A stretch of DNA of 34,118 nucleotides from assembly GCF_004682045.1 (NCBI RefSeq), contig NZ_QUZT01000070.1, forward strand, positions 1-34,118, written 5' to 3'. Within the stretch, counting starts at the first letter, position 1; each line of letters begins with the position of its first letter. The notes under the pieces were generated by a model. The model did not search any database. It worked only from the letters and a program-made list of their open reading frames with translations, and was not told the origin of the DNA. Origin of the DNA: Pseudomonas nabeulensis (GTDB lineage Bacteria; Pseudomonadota; Gammaproteobacteria; Pseudomonadales; Pseudomonadaceae). The translations under genes and the position numbers were made by a program. Shown here piece by piece: positions 24,117-32,537 of the stretch.

Positions 24117-24854
24117 ATGAGCCAAACCGAACCGCTAGACCAAGATCCCGTGTTCCAGCTGAAAGGCAGCATGCTCGCCATCACCGTGCTGGAACTGGCC
24201 CGCAACGACCTCGACGCCCTGGACCGCCAGTTGGCCGCCAAGGTCGCCCTGGCGCCGAACTTCTTCAACAATGCCCCGCTGGTGCTGGCCCTGGACAAAC
24301 TGCCGGCCAACCAAGGCAACATCGACCTGCCCGGCCTGATGCGTGTGTGCCGCTCCCATGGCCTGCGCACCCTGGCGATTCGTGCCAGCCGTATCGAAGA
24401 TATTGCCGCGGCCATCGCCATTGAACTGCCAGTACTGCCGCCGTCCGGTGCCCGCGAGCGTCCGCTCGAACCATTGGTCGGCGAAGAGAAGAAAAAACCG
24501 GAAAAACCACCCGAGCCTGCGATCAAGCCTACAAAGATCATCACCTCGCCCGTACGGGGCGGGCAGCAAATTTACGCCCAGGGTGGCGATCTGGTTGTCA
24601 TCTCTTCGGTCAGTCCGGGGGCGGAACTTCTCGCCGATGGCAACATCCATGTATACGGCCCGATGCGCGGACGTGCCCTCGCCGGCATCAAGGGTGATAC
24701 CAAGGCCCGTATTTTTTGCCAGCAGTTGACCGCTGAGCTAGTGTCCATCGCAGGCCAGTACAAGGTTTCAGAAGATTTGCGCCGTGATCCGCTGTGGGGG
24801 GCTTCGGTGCAGGTCAACCTGTCGGGCGATGTGTTGAACATCATCCGTCTTTAA
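24117..24854 (+). CDS. minC: Septum site-determining protein MinC
   Basis: A 245-residue inhibitor of FtsZ polymerisation. The N-terminal domain (about 1-110: FQLKGSMLAITVLELARNDL, then LPGLMRVCRSHGLRTLAIRA) is joined by a Lys/Pro-rich linker (EEKKKPEKPPEP, about 122-135) to the C-terminal MinD-binding beta-helix (VRGGQQIYAQGGDLVVISSV, GAELLADGNIHVYGPMRGRA, LAGIKGDTKARIFCQQLTAE). It acts at the cell poles with MinD. I chose the ATG at 24117 as the known family start; there is little ribosome site before it. It is 165 bases upstream of minD. Confidence 0.97.
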   Translation: MSQTEPLDQDPVFQLKGSMLAITVLELARNDLDALDRQLAAKVALAPNFFNNAPLVLALDKLPANQGNIDLPGLMRVCRSHGLRTLAIRASRIEDIAAAIAIELPVLPPSGARERPLEPLVGEEKKKPEKPPEPAIKPTKIITSPVRGGQQIYAQGGDLVVISSVSPGAELLADGNIHVYGPMRGRALAGIKGDTKARIFCQQLTAELVSIAGQYKVSEDLRRDPLWGASVQVNLSGDVLNIIRL

Positions 24855-24919
24855 CGGATACTGCCGCATTTTCCAAGCATCTCTAGACTCTGATAGCACA
24901 GCGAAACCGGCATTACTTG

Positions 24920-24942
24920 TGTAGGAATTATTTTTTCCTACA
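24920..24942. other. Hairpin TGTAGGAA-N7-TTCCTACA
   Basis: A perfect 8-base inverted repeat with a T-rich 7-base loop in the minC-minD gap. A CTTG/CAAG extension can pair with a small bulge. It may be a regulatory or RNA-processing structure; no U tract follows, so it is not a classical terminator. Confidence 0.5.
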
Positions 24943-25019
24943 AGGCTGTCCGCCTGCAGCGAGTTCCAAGAGATGTTTTTCAGGGACCGAAAGTCCTTTT
25001 TCCTTAGGGGTGAAACACC

Positions 25020-25832
25020 TTGGCCAAGATTCTCGTGGTTACATCCGGCAAGGGTGGTGTGGGTAAGACCACCACCAGCGCCGCTATCGGTACCGGCCTC
25101 GCTCTGCGCGGCCATAAAACAGTTATCGTCGACTTCGACGTCGGTTTGCGTAACCTCGACCTGATCATGGGCTGCGAGCGCCGCGTGGTGTACGACTTCG
25201 TCAACGTGGTCAACGGCGAAGCCAACCTGCAACAGGCCCTGATCAAGGACAAGCGCCTTGAGAACCTGTACGTACTGGCCGCCAGCCAGACCCGCGACAA
25301 AGACGCGCTGACCAAGGAAGGCGTCGGCAAAGTTCTCGCCGAGCTCAAAGAAACCTTCGAATACGTGGTGTGCGACTCCCCGGCCGGTATCGAAACCGGT
25401 GCTCACCTGGCCATGTACTACGCCGATGAAGCCATCGTGGTGACCAACCCGGAAGTCTCCTCGGTACGTGACTCGGACCGCATGCTGGGCCTGCTGGCCA
25501 GCAAGTCCCAGCGCGCCGAAAAAGGCGAAGACCCGATCAAGGAACACCTGCTGCTCACCCGCTACAACCCTGAGCGTGTCAACAACGGCGAAATGCTCGG
25601 TGTTGAAGACGTGAAGGAAATCCTCGCAGTGACCCTGCTGGGTGTGATTCCAGAATCCCAGGCGGTCCTTAAAGCCTCCAACCAAGGTGTTCCGGTCATC
25701 CTCGATGACCAGAGCGACGCCGGCCAGGCGTACAGCGATGCCGTTGATCGCCTGCTGGGCAAGTCCGTGGAACATCGCTTCCTCGATGTCAAGAAGAAGG
25801 GATTCTTCGAGCGTATCTTTGGAGGCAACTAA
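25020..25832 (+). CDS. minD: Septum site-determining ATPase MinD
   Basis: A 270-residue ParA/MinD-type ATPase that recruits MinC to the membrane and oscillates with MinE. It starts at TTG (25020) with AGGGGTG about 9 bases upstream; residues follow as AKILVVTSGKGGVGKTTTSA with the deviant Walker A (KGGVGKTT). DFDVGLRNLDLIMGCERRVV and CDSPAGIETGAH are typical of MinD, and the C-terminus ends in an amphipathic membrane-targeting helix (KKKGFFERIFGGN). It precedes minE by 3 bases. The TTG start is unusual but well supported by the conserved N-terminus. Confidence 0.97.
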   Translation: MAKILVVTSGKGGVGKTTTSAAIGTGLALRGHKTVIVDFDVGLRNLDLIMGCERRVVYDFVNVVNGEANLQQALIKDKRLENLYVLAASQTRDKDALTKEGVGKVLAELKETFEYVVCDSPAGIETGAHLAMYYADEAIVVTNPEVSSVRDSDRMLGLLASKSQRAEKGEDPIKEHLLLTRYNPERVNNGEMLGVEDVKEILAVTLLGVIPESQAVLKASNQGVPVILDDQSDAGQAYSDAVDRLLGKSVEHRFLDVKKKGFFERIFGGN

Positions 25833-25835
25833 TCA

Positions 25836-26090
25836 ATGAAATTTCTCGACTTCTTTCGCGCCAACAAAAAGCCTACGACCGCGTCGGTCGCGAAAGAGCG
25901 TCTACAGATCATCGTGGCGCACGAACGCGGCCAACGCAGCACACCGGACTACCTGCCAGCCTTGCAAAAGGAGTTGGTCGAGGTGATCCGCAAATACGTC
26001 AATATCGGCAACGATGACGTACATGTCGCCCTGGAAAATGACGGCAGCTGCTCGATTCTGGAACTCAATATCACCCTGCCTGATCGTTGA
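25836..26090 (+). CDS. minE: Cell division topological specificity factor MinE
   Basis: An 84-residue protein that stimulates MinD ATPase and keeps the Min ring near the poles. The N-terminal MKFLDFFRANKKPTTASVAK is the membrane/MinD-interacting region, followed by ERLQIIVAHERG (the MinD-binding helix) and a C-terminal topological domain ending LELNITLPDR. It starts 3 bases after minD and is surely co-transcribed with it. Confidence 0.97.
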   Translation: MKFLDFFRANKKPTTASVAKERLQIIVAHERGQRSTPDYLPALQKELVEVIRKYVNIGNDDVHVALENDGSCSILELNITLPDR

Positions 26091-26109
26091 TCGAACAGGC
26101 GGCCGCCAC

Positions 26110-26160
26110 GGCGGCTCGTTCACCCTGATCCCTGTTTGAGGGCTGGGTGGGCGAGCCGCC
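26110..26160. terminator. Hairpin after minE (likely terminator)
   Basis: GGCGGCTCG and CGAGCCGCC form a perfect 9-base stem, extended by CACCC/GGGTG inside. It lies between minE and the rluA-type gene. The sequence after it (GTTGGCGTTTGTT) is only moderately T-rich, so termination may be partial. Confidence 0.5.
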
Positions 26161-26186
26161 GTTGGCGTTTGTTACGAGGCTGTTTA

Positions 26187-26822
26187 ATGCCGCTGTCCAA
26201 TATCCACATCCTGCATCAGGACGACGCCGTCCTGGTGGTGAACAAGCCGACCCTGCTGCTCTCGGTGCCTGGTCGCGCCGAAGACAACAAGGACTGCCTG
26301 ATCACCCGCCTGCAGGAAAACGGCTACCCCGAAGCCCGCATCGTCCATCGCCTGGACTGGGAAACCTCGGGCATCATCCTGCTGGCCCGGGACGCCGATA
26401 GCCACCGCGAACTGTCCCGCCAGTTTCACGACCGTGAAACCGAAAAGGCCTACACCGCCCTGGCCTGGGGCCAACCGGAACTGGACAGCGGCAGCATCGA
26501 CCTGCCCCTGCGCTACGACCCGCCGACCAAGCCACGCCATGTGGTGGACCATGAGTTCGGCAAGCATGCGCTGACCTTCTGGAAAGTGCTGGAGCGGTGT
26601 GGCGACTGGTGCCGTGTGGAGCTGACGCCGATTACCGGGCGTTCCCATCAGCTGCGGGTGCATATGCTGTCGATCGGCCATCCGCTGTTGGGGGATGGGT
26701 TGTATGCCCATGAACAGGCCTTGGCTGCGTGGCCGCGCCTGTGTCTGCACGCGAGCATGCTCAGCTTCACCCACCCACAGAGTGGCGAGCGTTTGCGCTT
26801 TGAGTGCCCAGCGCCGTTCTAA
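26187..26822 (+). CDS. rluA: RluA-family 23S/tRNA pseudouridine synthase
   Basis: A 211-residue RNA-modifying enzyme that isomerises uridine to pseudouridine. The catalytic motif HRLDWETSG (Asp as nucleophile) is near residue 55, preceded by VLVVNKPTLLLSVPGR; later GRSHQLRVHMLSIGHPLLGD and LCLHASMLSFTHPQSG are typical of RluA. Its short length and lack of an S4 domain point to RluA itself (23S U746 and tRNA U32) over RluC or RluD. The ATG at 26187 has ACGAGGC about 7 bases upstream. Confidence 0.93.
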   Translation: MPLSNIHILHQDDAVLVVNKPTLLLSVPGRAEDNKDCLITRLQENGYPEARIVHRLDWETSGIILLARDADSHRELSRQFHDRETEKAYTALAWGQPELDSGSIDLPLRYDPPTKPRHVVDHEFGKHALTFWKVLERCGDWCRVELTPITGRSHQLRVHMLSIGHPLLGDGLYAHEQALAAWPRLCLHASMLSFTHPQSGERLRFECPAPF

Positions 26823-26840
26823 AGCTGCAAATACAGTAAA

Positions 26841-26929
26841 TGTGGGAGGGGGCTTGCCCCCGATAGCGGAGTGTCAGCCACTACATCTGGCACAGATACA
26901 CCGCCATCGGGGGCAAGCCCCCTCCCACA
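26841..26929. repeat. REP pair
   Basis: Arms TGTGGGAGGGGGCTTGCCCC and the inverse. The inner part begins CGATAGCGGAGTGTCAGCCA, shared with the copy at 28291-28379. It lies between the pseudouridine synthase gene and the aminopeptidase gene. Confidence 0.92.
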
Positions 26930-26992
26930 TTTGTTATGTGCAGTTCTCGCCATCGAACGGTAAACTCCGCGCATTGCTGTCTGGAGCTATTT

Positions 26993-28282
26993 ATGCGCGA
27001 AGCGTTGAATCAAGGCCTGATCGACTTCCTCAAGGCCTCCCCTACTCCTTTTCATGCCACTGCTGCCCTGGCCCAGCGCCTGGAAGCGGCGGGTTATCAG
27101 CGTCTCGACGAGCGCGACACCTGGACCACCGAGGCCAATGGTCGCTATTACGTGACCCGCAACGACTCCTCGATCATCGCCTTCAAGCTCGGCCGTCACT
27201 CGCCACTGCAAGGTGGCATCCGCCTGGTCGGCGCCCACACCGACAGCCCGTGCCTGCGGGTCAAGCCCCAGCCCGAGCTGCAACGCCAGGGTTTCTGGCA
27301 ACTGGGCGTCGAGGTCTACGGCGGCGCGCTGTTGGCGCCGTGGTTCGACCGTGACCTGTCGCTGGCCGGTCGCGTGACCTTCCGCCGTGACGGCAAGGTC
27401 GAAAGCCAACTGATCGATTTCAAGCTGCCGATTGCCATCATCCCCAACCTGGCCATTCACCTGAACCGTGAAGCCAACCAGGGCTGGGCGATCAATGCCC
27501 AGACCGAATTGCCGCCGATCCTTGCGCAATTTGCCGGTGATGAGCGCGTGGACTTCCGCGCCGTGCTCACCGAGCAACTGGCACGCGAACACGGCCTGAA
27601 CGCCGACGTCGTCCTCGACTACGAGCTGAGCTTCTACGACACCCAAAGCGCTGCCGTGATCGGCCTCAACGGCGACTTCATCGCCGGCGCGCGCCTGGAC
27701 AACCTGCTGTCCTGCTACGCCGGCCTGCAAGCCCTACTCACCAGCGACACCGATGAAACCTGCGTGCTGGTGTGCAACGATCACGAAGAAGTCGGCTCCT
27801 GCTCCGCCTGCGGCGCCGATGGCCCGATGCTGGAACAGACCCTGCGTCGCCTGCTGCCCGAAGGTGATGAATTCGTACGGACCATTCAGAAATCCCTGCT
27901 GGTATCGGCCGACAATGCCCACGGCGTACACCCCAACTACGCCGAGAAGCACGACGCCAACCACGGCCCCAAGCTCAACGCCGGCCCGGTGATCAAGGTC
28001 AACAGCAACCAGCGCTACGCCACCAACAGCGAAACCGCCGGGTTCTTCCGCCATCTGTGCATGGCCGAAGAAGTACCGGTGCAGAGCTTCGTGGTGCGCA
28101 GCGATATGGGCTGTGGCTCCACCATCGGCCCGATCACCGCCAGCCACCTGGGCGTGCGCACCGTGGACATCGGTTTGCCGACGTTTGCCATGCACTCCAT
28201 TCGTGAACTGTGTGGCAGCCATGACCTGGCGCATTTGGTGAAGGTGTTGGGGGCGTTTTACGCGAGTCGTGACTTGCCCTAA
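26993..28282 (+). CDS. apeB: M18 family aminopeptidase
   Basis: A 429-residue cytoplasmic metallo-aminopeptidase of the M18 family, which removes acidic or other N-terminal residues. Metal and active-site stretches are GAHTDSPCLRVKP, RLDNLLSCYAGLQALL, CNDHEEVGSCSACGADGPML and SADNAHGVHPNYAEKHD; a late DMGCGSTIGPITASHLGV and HSIRE follow. I chose the ATG at 26993, with CTGGAGC about 7 bases upstream; upstream reading frame is through intergenic DNA. It is flanked by REP elements on both sides and looks monocistronic. Confidence 0.94.
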   Translation: MREALNQGLIDFLKASPTPFHATAALAQRLEAAGYQRLDERDTWTTEANGRYYVTRNDSSIIAFKLGRHSPLQGGIRLVGAHTDSPCLRVKPQPELQRQGFWQLGVEVYGGALLAPWFDRDLSLAGRVTFRRDGKVESQLIDFKLPIAIIPNLAIHLNREANQGWAINAQTELPPILAQFAGDERVDFRAVLTEQLAREHGLNADVVLDYELSFYDTQSAAVIGLNGDFIAGARLDNLLSCYAGLQALLTSDTDETCVLVCNDHEEVGSCSACGADGPMLEQTLRRLLPEGDEFVRTIQKSLLVSADNAHGVHPNYAEKHDANHGPKLNAGPVIKVNSNQRYATNSETAGFFRHLCMAEEVPVQSFVVRSDMGCGSTIGPITASHLGVRTVDIGLPTFAMHSIRELCGSHDLAHLVKVLGAFYASRDLP

Positions 28283-28290
28283 GTCTTCCA

Positions 28291-28379
28291 TGTGGGAGGG
28301 GGCTTGCCCCCGATAGCGGAGTGTCAGTCGACAAATCTGGCACTGATACACCGCAATCGGGGGCAAGCCCCCTCCCACA
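28291..28379. repeat. REP pair
   Basis: Same composition as the copy at 26841-26929, with a few changes in the inner part (GTCAGTCGACAAATCTGGCA). It begins 8 bases after the aminopeptidase stop. Confidence 0.92.
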
Positions 28380-28472
28380 TTGGTTTTGTGTACACCTGAT
28401 CCATGTCAGCTGCATTTCCCGTAATCCGGCCTAGACTTGTCAGTATTCCCACTCCGACAAGGCCGTCGCACC

Positions 28473-28649
28473 ATGATCTCCATGTCCTCCTTCCACGCCA
28501 TGCTGGTCCCGATCCTGATCGGCATGATCCTGCTGGCCGTAGGCTTCAACTTTCGTGACAAACCCGTTGGCGTATTTGGCATGTGGATCGGCATGCTGCT
28601 GATCCTGGGCACCGTGGTCTACAAAATTCTCGCCAAACTGGCCGAATGA
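28473..28649 (+). CDS. Small two-helix membrane protein
   Basis: A 58-residue hydrophobic protein with two membrane segments, AMLVPILIGMILLAVGF and VFGMWIGMLLILGTVVYKIL, joined by a short charged loop (NFRDKPVG). I do not recognise a family. It could start at the ATG at 28473 or at 28482. It lies 52 bases upstream of the mechanosensitive-channel gene on the same strand and may be co-transcribed with it. No further clue to function is visible. Confidence 0.7.
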   Translation: MISMSSFHAMLVPILIGMILLAVGFNFRDKPVGVFGMWIGMLLILGTVVYKILAKLAE

Positions 28650-28701
28650 CCCATGCCCTCGTACACTCGGTCAACTCGTCGTTTTCAAGGTTGACCGCCT
28701 A

Positions 28702-30867
28702 GTGTTCTCCCGTCTGTTTGCCCTGCCCTGTTTCCTGCTGATCACCCTGCTCACCTTGCTGCCGCTGGCGCCTGCCCAGGCGGTGAGCCTGCCCGGCCTG
28801 CTGGGTAACTCCACCAAGACCCAGCCCCAGGCCGATGTGCCGTTGGGTCAATCACTGGACGAGGTGATCAAGACCCTGGAAAACGACCAGCAGCGCACTC
28901 AGTTGCTGAGCGACCTGAAAAAACTCCGCGAAGCCACGCAAAAGGCCCAACCTGCCGCCGAGGAAGGCGTACTGGGGTTGATCGGTGGCACCCTGGCCAG
29001 CCTGGAGTCGCAGTTTTCCGGCGCCGACAGCCCGCTAGGGCGTTGGTCCAGTGAATTCGACCAGGCCAAGGACGAACTGGGCGCCCTGATGCTGCCGGCC
29101 AATGAATGGCTGCCGATCATTTTCGGTTTTGCCCTGATCCTCGCGGTGTGGAGCCTGCTGGCCTACGCGCTGATCTGGCTCAGCCACCGCGTACGCGAAC
29201 GTTTCGGCCTGCCCGAAGAGCTGCCGCAGCACCCGCGCACCTGGGACATGGTGCGCTTCGCCCTGCGCAAACTAGGCCCGTGGCTGATCGCCCTGGTGAT
29301 CACGGTGTACCTGAGCTACGCGCTGCCCTCGTCCCTGGGCAAGTCCCTGGCCATGGTGTTGGCCTACGCGCTGGTGGTGGGTACGTGCTTCTCGGCAATC
29401 TGTGTCATCGCGTTTTCCCTGCTCGACGGCCCGCATCGCCACCGCGCCCTGTATATCCTGCGCCACCAGGCCTTCCGCCCACTGTGGTGGATCGGCAGCT
29501 TTGCCGCCTTTGGTGAAGCCCTGAGCGATCCACGTTTGGTACAGGCCCTGGGTCAGCATCTGTCCCACACCGCCGCGACGGTCGCCAATGTGATGGCCGC
29601 CCTGTCCACCGGCGTGTTTATCCTGCGGTTCCGCCGGCCCATCGCCCACCTGATCCGCAACCAGCCGCTGTCACGTCGTCTGACACGACGCGCCCTCAGC
29701 GACACCATCGAGATCGTCGGCTCGTTCTGGTACATCCCAGCCTTGCTGCTGGTGGGCATTTCGCTGTTCGCCACGTTTGTCTCTGCTGGCGATACCAGCA
29801 CCGCCTTGCGCCAATCCTTGCTCTGCACTGTGTTGCTGGTGCTGTGCATGGTGATCAACGGCCTGGTGCGCCGGCACGCCCTCAAGCCACAACGTGGGCA
29901 CAAGCGCCACGCGCTGTATTCCGAGCGCCTGAAAAGCTTCGTCTACACCCTGGCCCATCTGTTGGTGTGGCTGGTGTTTATCGAGCTGGGCCTGCGGGTA
30001 TGGGGCCTGTCGCTGATCCGCTTTACCGAAGGCGACGGCCACGAAGTCAGCGTCAAGCTGTTCGGCCTGGCCGGCACCTTGCTGTTTGCCTGGCTGATCT
30101 GGATCCTCGCCGACACCGCGATCCACCACGCCCTTACCCGCTCGCGCAAAGGCCTGGCCAATGCCCGTGCGCAAACCATGATGCCGCTGATCCGCAACGT
30201 GCTGTTCGTGACCATCTTTATCATCGCCGCCATCGTGGCGTTGGCGAACATGGGCATGAACGTCACGCCACTGCTGGCCGGTGCCGGTGTGATCGGCCTG
30301 GCCATCGGCTTTGGTGCCCAGTCGCTGGTGGCGGATTTGATCACCGGCCTGTTCATCATCATCGAAGACTCCCTGGCCATCGATGACTACGTGGACGTGG
30401 GCGGCCACCTGGGGACGGTAGAAGGCCTGACCATCCGCACCGTGCGCCTGCGGGACATCGACGGCATTGTGCACACCATCCCGTTCAGCGAGATCAAGAG
30501 CATCAAGAACTACTCGCGGGAGTTCGGCTACGCGATCTTCCGGGTGGCGATCCCCTACAACATGGAAATCGACGACGCCATCAAGCTGATGCGCGATGTC
30601 GGCCAGAAGATGCGCAACGACCCGTTGCAGCGTCGCAATATCTGGTCGCCGCTGGAGATTCAGGGCGTGGAAAGCTTTGAGTCCGGCAGTGCGATCCTGC
30701 GGGCGCGTTTCAAGACGGCACCGATCAAGCAGTGGGAAGTGTCGCGGGCGTTCAACTTGTCCCTCAAGCGCCATCTGGATGAAGCCGGGCTGGACCTGGC
30801 GACGCCGCGCTTGAGCGTGCAGGTGGTGACCGCCGGCACTGTGCAGGAGAAAGATCAACAACAATAA
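28702..30867 (+). CDS. MscS-family mechanosensitive channel (YbiO-like)
   Basis: A 721-residue inner-membrane channel protein. It has a signal-like N-terminus (FALPCFLLITLLTLLPLAPA followed by QA), a periplasmic coiled stretch (about 50-130), about ten membrane segments and a C-terminal MscS core. The pore helix and hinge are LLAGAGVIGLAIGFGAQSLV and ADLITGLFIIIEDSLAIDDY; the beta domain follows (VDVGGHLGTVEGLTIRTVRL, HTIPFSEIKSIKNYSREFGY). The overall size is that of E. coli YbiO. It probably releases solutes on osmotic downshift. It starts at GTG (28702), and a hydrolase gene follows after 17 bases. Confidence 0.92.
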   Translation: MFSRLFALPCFLLITLLTLLPLAPAQAVSLPGLLGNSTKTQPQADVPLGQSLDEVIKTLENDQQRTQLLSDLKKLREATQKAQPAAEEGVLGLIGGTLASLESQFSGADSPLGRWSSEFDQAKDELGALMLPANEWLPIIFGFALILAVWSLLAYALIWLSHRVRERFGLPEELPQHPRTWDMVRFALRKLGPWLIALVITVYLSYALPSSLGKSLAMVLAYALVVGTCFSAICVIAFSLLDGPHRHRALYILRHQAFRPLWWIGSFAAFGEALSDPRLVQALGQHLSHTAATVANVMAALSTGVFILRFRRPIAHLIRNQPLSRRLTRRALSDTIEIVGSFWYIPALLLVGISLFATFVSAGDTSTALRQSLLCTVLLVLCMVINGLVRRHALKPQRGHKRHALYSERLKSFVYTLAHLLVWLVFIELGLRVWGLSLIRFTEGDGHEVSVKLFGLAGTLLFAWLIWILADTAIHHALTRSRKGLANARAQTMMPLIRNVLFVTIFIIAAIVALANMGMNVTPLLAGAGVIGLAIGFGAQSLVADLITGLFIIIEDSLAIDDYVDVGGHLGTVEGLTIRTVRLRDIDGIVHTIPFSEIKSIKNYSREFGYAIFRVAIPYNMEIDDAIKLMRDVGQKMRNDPLQRRNIWSPLEIQGVESFESGSAILRARFKTAPIKQWEVSRAFNLSLKRHLDEAGLDLATPRLSVQVVTAGTVQEKDQQQ

Positions 30868-30884
30868 ACTCAGGAGAGGCTTTT

Positions 30885-32231
30885 ATGCGTTTAACCGGTC
30901 TGACACACCCATGGATAGTTGGCGCACTGTGCGCCGTCGCAAGCAGTGCCGTGATGGCCGCCAGCAGCGGCCAGGACAGCGCCCGGGAGGAAATCGCCGC
31001 CCAAGCGAAGATTCTTGAGCCGGCGCTGCTGGAAACCCGCCGCGACATTCATGCCCACCCCGAATTGGGCAATACCGAAACCCGCACGGCCGAACTGGTC
31101 GCCAAACAACTGCGAGCGCTGGGCCTTGAAGTCAAAACCGGCGTTGCGCGCACGGGCGTGGTGGCCGTACTGAAAGGTGGCTTGCCCGGTCCCACCGTCG
31201 CCCTGCGCGCCGATATGGATGCACTCCCGGTCAAGGAAGTCGCCGACCTGCCCTTCGCCTCCAAAGCCAAGGGCACCTACCTGGGCAAAGAGGTCGACGT
31301 GATGCACGCCTGCGGCCACGACGCCCACGTCGCTATCCTGCTCAGCACGGCGAAAGTTCTGACCGGCATGCGCGAGCGCCTGCCGGGCACCGTGGTGTTT
31401 TACTTCCAACCGGCCGAAGAAGGCCCGAGTGATTTCATCCCCGACGGCAAAAACACCTGGGGCGCGAAAATGATGGTGCAGGAAGGTGTGATGAAAGCGC
31501 CCAAGCCAGACGCAGTGTTTGGCCTGCACGTCTGGGCTGGCGTGCCTGCTGGCCAGATTGCCTACCGCCCCGGACCGACCCTGGCCAGTTCCGATGACTT
31601 GCGCATCAAGATCCTCGGCAAACAGACCCACGCCGGTCGCCCCTGGGACGGTATCGACCCGATCACCGTGGGTGCGCAGACCATTGTCGGCCTGCAGACC
31701 GTGGTCAGCCGCCGCACCGATATCTCGTCATTCCCGTCCGTGGTGAGCATTGGCACCATCAACGGCGGCACGCGCTACAACATCATCCCCGAGTCGGTGG
31801 ACATGACCGGCACCATTCGCTCCTACGACTATGGCATCCGCCAGAAGCTGCATACGGACGTGCGCCAGACCGTGGAAAAAATCGCTGAAAGCGGTGGGGC
31901 CAAGGCCGAAGTCACCATCATCGAGAAGTACGACCCCACCATCAACAACCCGGCGCTGACCGAAAAAATGCTGCCAAGCCTGCGCTGGGCGGCCAAGGAT
32001 GATGTGGTGCAAGCCCCGTTGGTGGGCGGTGCCGAGGACTTCTCGTTTTATGCCAAGGAGGCGCCTGGACTGTTTGTATTCTTGGGGGTGACGCCGAAGG
32101 ACCAGGACATGAGCAAGGCTGCACCGAATCACAATCCGGGATTCTTTGTGGATGAGTCGGCGCTGGTGGTAGGCGTGAGGACATTGGCGTCGTTGGCGAC
32201 GGATTATCTCTACACCCATACACCGCAGTAG
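30885..32231 (+). CDS. Exported M20 family amidohydrolase
   Basis: A 448-residue metallo-hydrolase of the M20D type (IAA-amino acid hydrolase/hippuricase-like). It begins with a signal peptide (HPWIVGALCAVASSAVMAAS), so it is periplasmic. Family motifs are RRDIHAHPELGNTETRTAEL, LRADMDALPVKE, MHACGHDAHVAILL and FYFQPAEEGPSDF, with the metal Cys/His/Glu set; HAGRPWDGIDPI and VGGAEDFSFYA follow. The ATG has AGGAGAGG about 7 bases upstream and is 17 bases from the channel gene, so the two are likely co-transcribed. The substrate, an N-acyl amino acid or similar amide, is not known. Confidence 0.93.
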   Translation: MRLTGLTHPWIVGALCAVASSAVMAASSGQDSAREEIAAQAKILEPALLETRRDIHAHPELGNTETRTAELVAKQLRALGLEVKTGVARTGVVAVLKGGLPGPTVALRADMDALPVKEVADLPFASKAKGTYLGKEVDVMHACGHDAHVAILLSTAKVLTGMRERLPGTVVFYFQPAEEGPSDFIPDGKNTWGAKMMVQEGVMKAPKPDAVFGLHVWAGVPAGQIAYRPGPTLASSDDLRIKILGKQTHAGRPWDGIDPITVGAQTIVGLQTVVSRRTDISSFPSVVSIGTINGGTRYNIIPESVDMTGTIRSYDYGIRQKLHTDVRQTVEKIAESGGAKAEVTIIEKYDPTINNPALTEKMLPSLRWAAKDDVVQAPLVGGAEDFSFYAKEAPGLFVFLGVTPKDQDMSKAAPNHNPGFFVDESALVVGVRTLASLATDYLYTHTPQ

Positions 32232-32238
32232 TGCGTTA

Positions 32239-32281
32239 TGTGGGAGGGGCGGTGCGACGATTCGACTTGTCCCCTCCCACA
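32239..32281. repeat. Long-loop REP single hairpin
   Basis: TGTGGGAGGGG and CCCCTCCCACA enclose CGGTGCGACGATTCGACTTGT. This is the same altered arm as at 19092, here alone as one stem-loop. It lies between the convergent hydrolase and mbtH genes and could act as a two-way terminator-like stem. Confidence 0.85.
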
Positions 32282-32296
32282 TTGGATTGCGGTGGA

Positions 32297-32521
32297 TCAG
32301 CCAACCAGTGCCGTAGCGTCCATCTTCTGACGCAAGCTCAACGGACGCATATCGGTCCACACCTCTTCGATGTAGGCCAGGCATTCCTTCTTCAGCCCGC
32401 TCTTGCCCACGGTGCGCCAGCCTTCCGGCACGGCCTTGTAGTCGGGCCAGATGGAGTACTGCTCTTCATGGTTGACCACTACCTGGAACTGGATGTCGTC
32501 GCGGTCGAATACTGAGGTCAT
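32297..32521 (-). CDS. mbtH: MbtH-like protein
   Basis: A 74-residue partner of non-ribosomal peptide synthetase adenylation domains; here it most likely serves pyoverdine synthesis. The family pattern is complete: FQVVVNHEEQYSIWPDYKAV, PEGWRTVGKSGLKKECLAYI and EEVWTDMRPLSLR. The ATG has ATGGAGAA about 6 bases upstream. It lies downstream of pvdH, separated by 82 bases that hold a PvdS-like box and a terminator-like hairpin, so it may have its own iron-regulated promoter. Confidence 0.95.
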   Translation of the reverse strand: MTSVFDRDDIQFQVVVNHEEQYSIWPDYKAVPEGWRTVGKSGLKKECLAYIEEVWTDMRPLSLRQKMDATALVG

Positions 32522-32537
32522 TGCTGTTCTCCATCGC

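Noticed and set aside
24768..25775. 335-codon open frame on the minus strand
   Set aside because: It is antisense to minD, which is certain; no recognisable domain.
26841..28379. Regularly repeated palindromes that might suggest a CRISPR array
   Set aside because: The copies lie kilobases apart between genes, with no short regular spacers and no cas genes; they are REP pairs.
29671..30864. 397-codon open frame on the minus strand
   Set aside because: It is antisense to the MscS core of the channel gene; its His/Gln/Asp-rich composition is that of a shadow frame.
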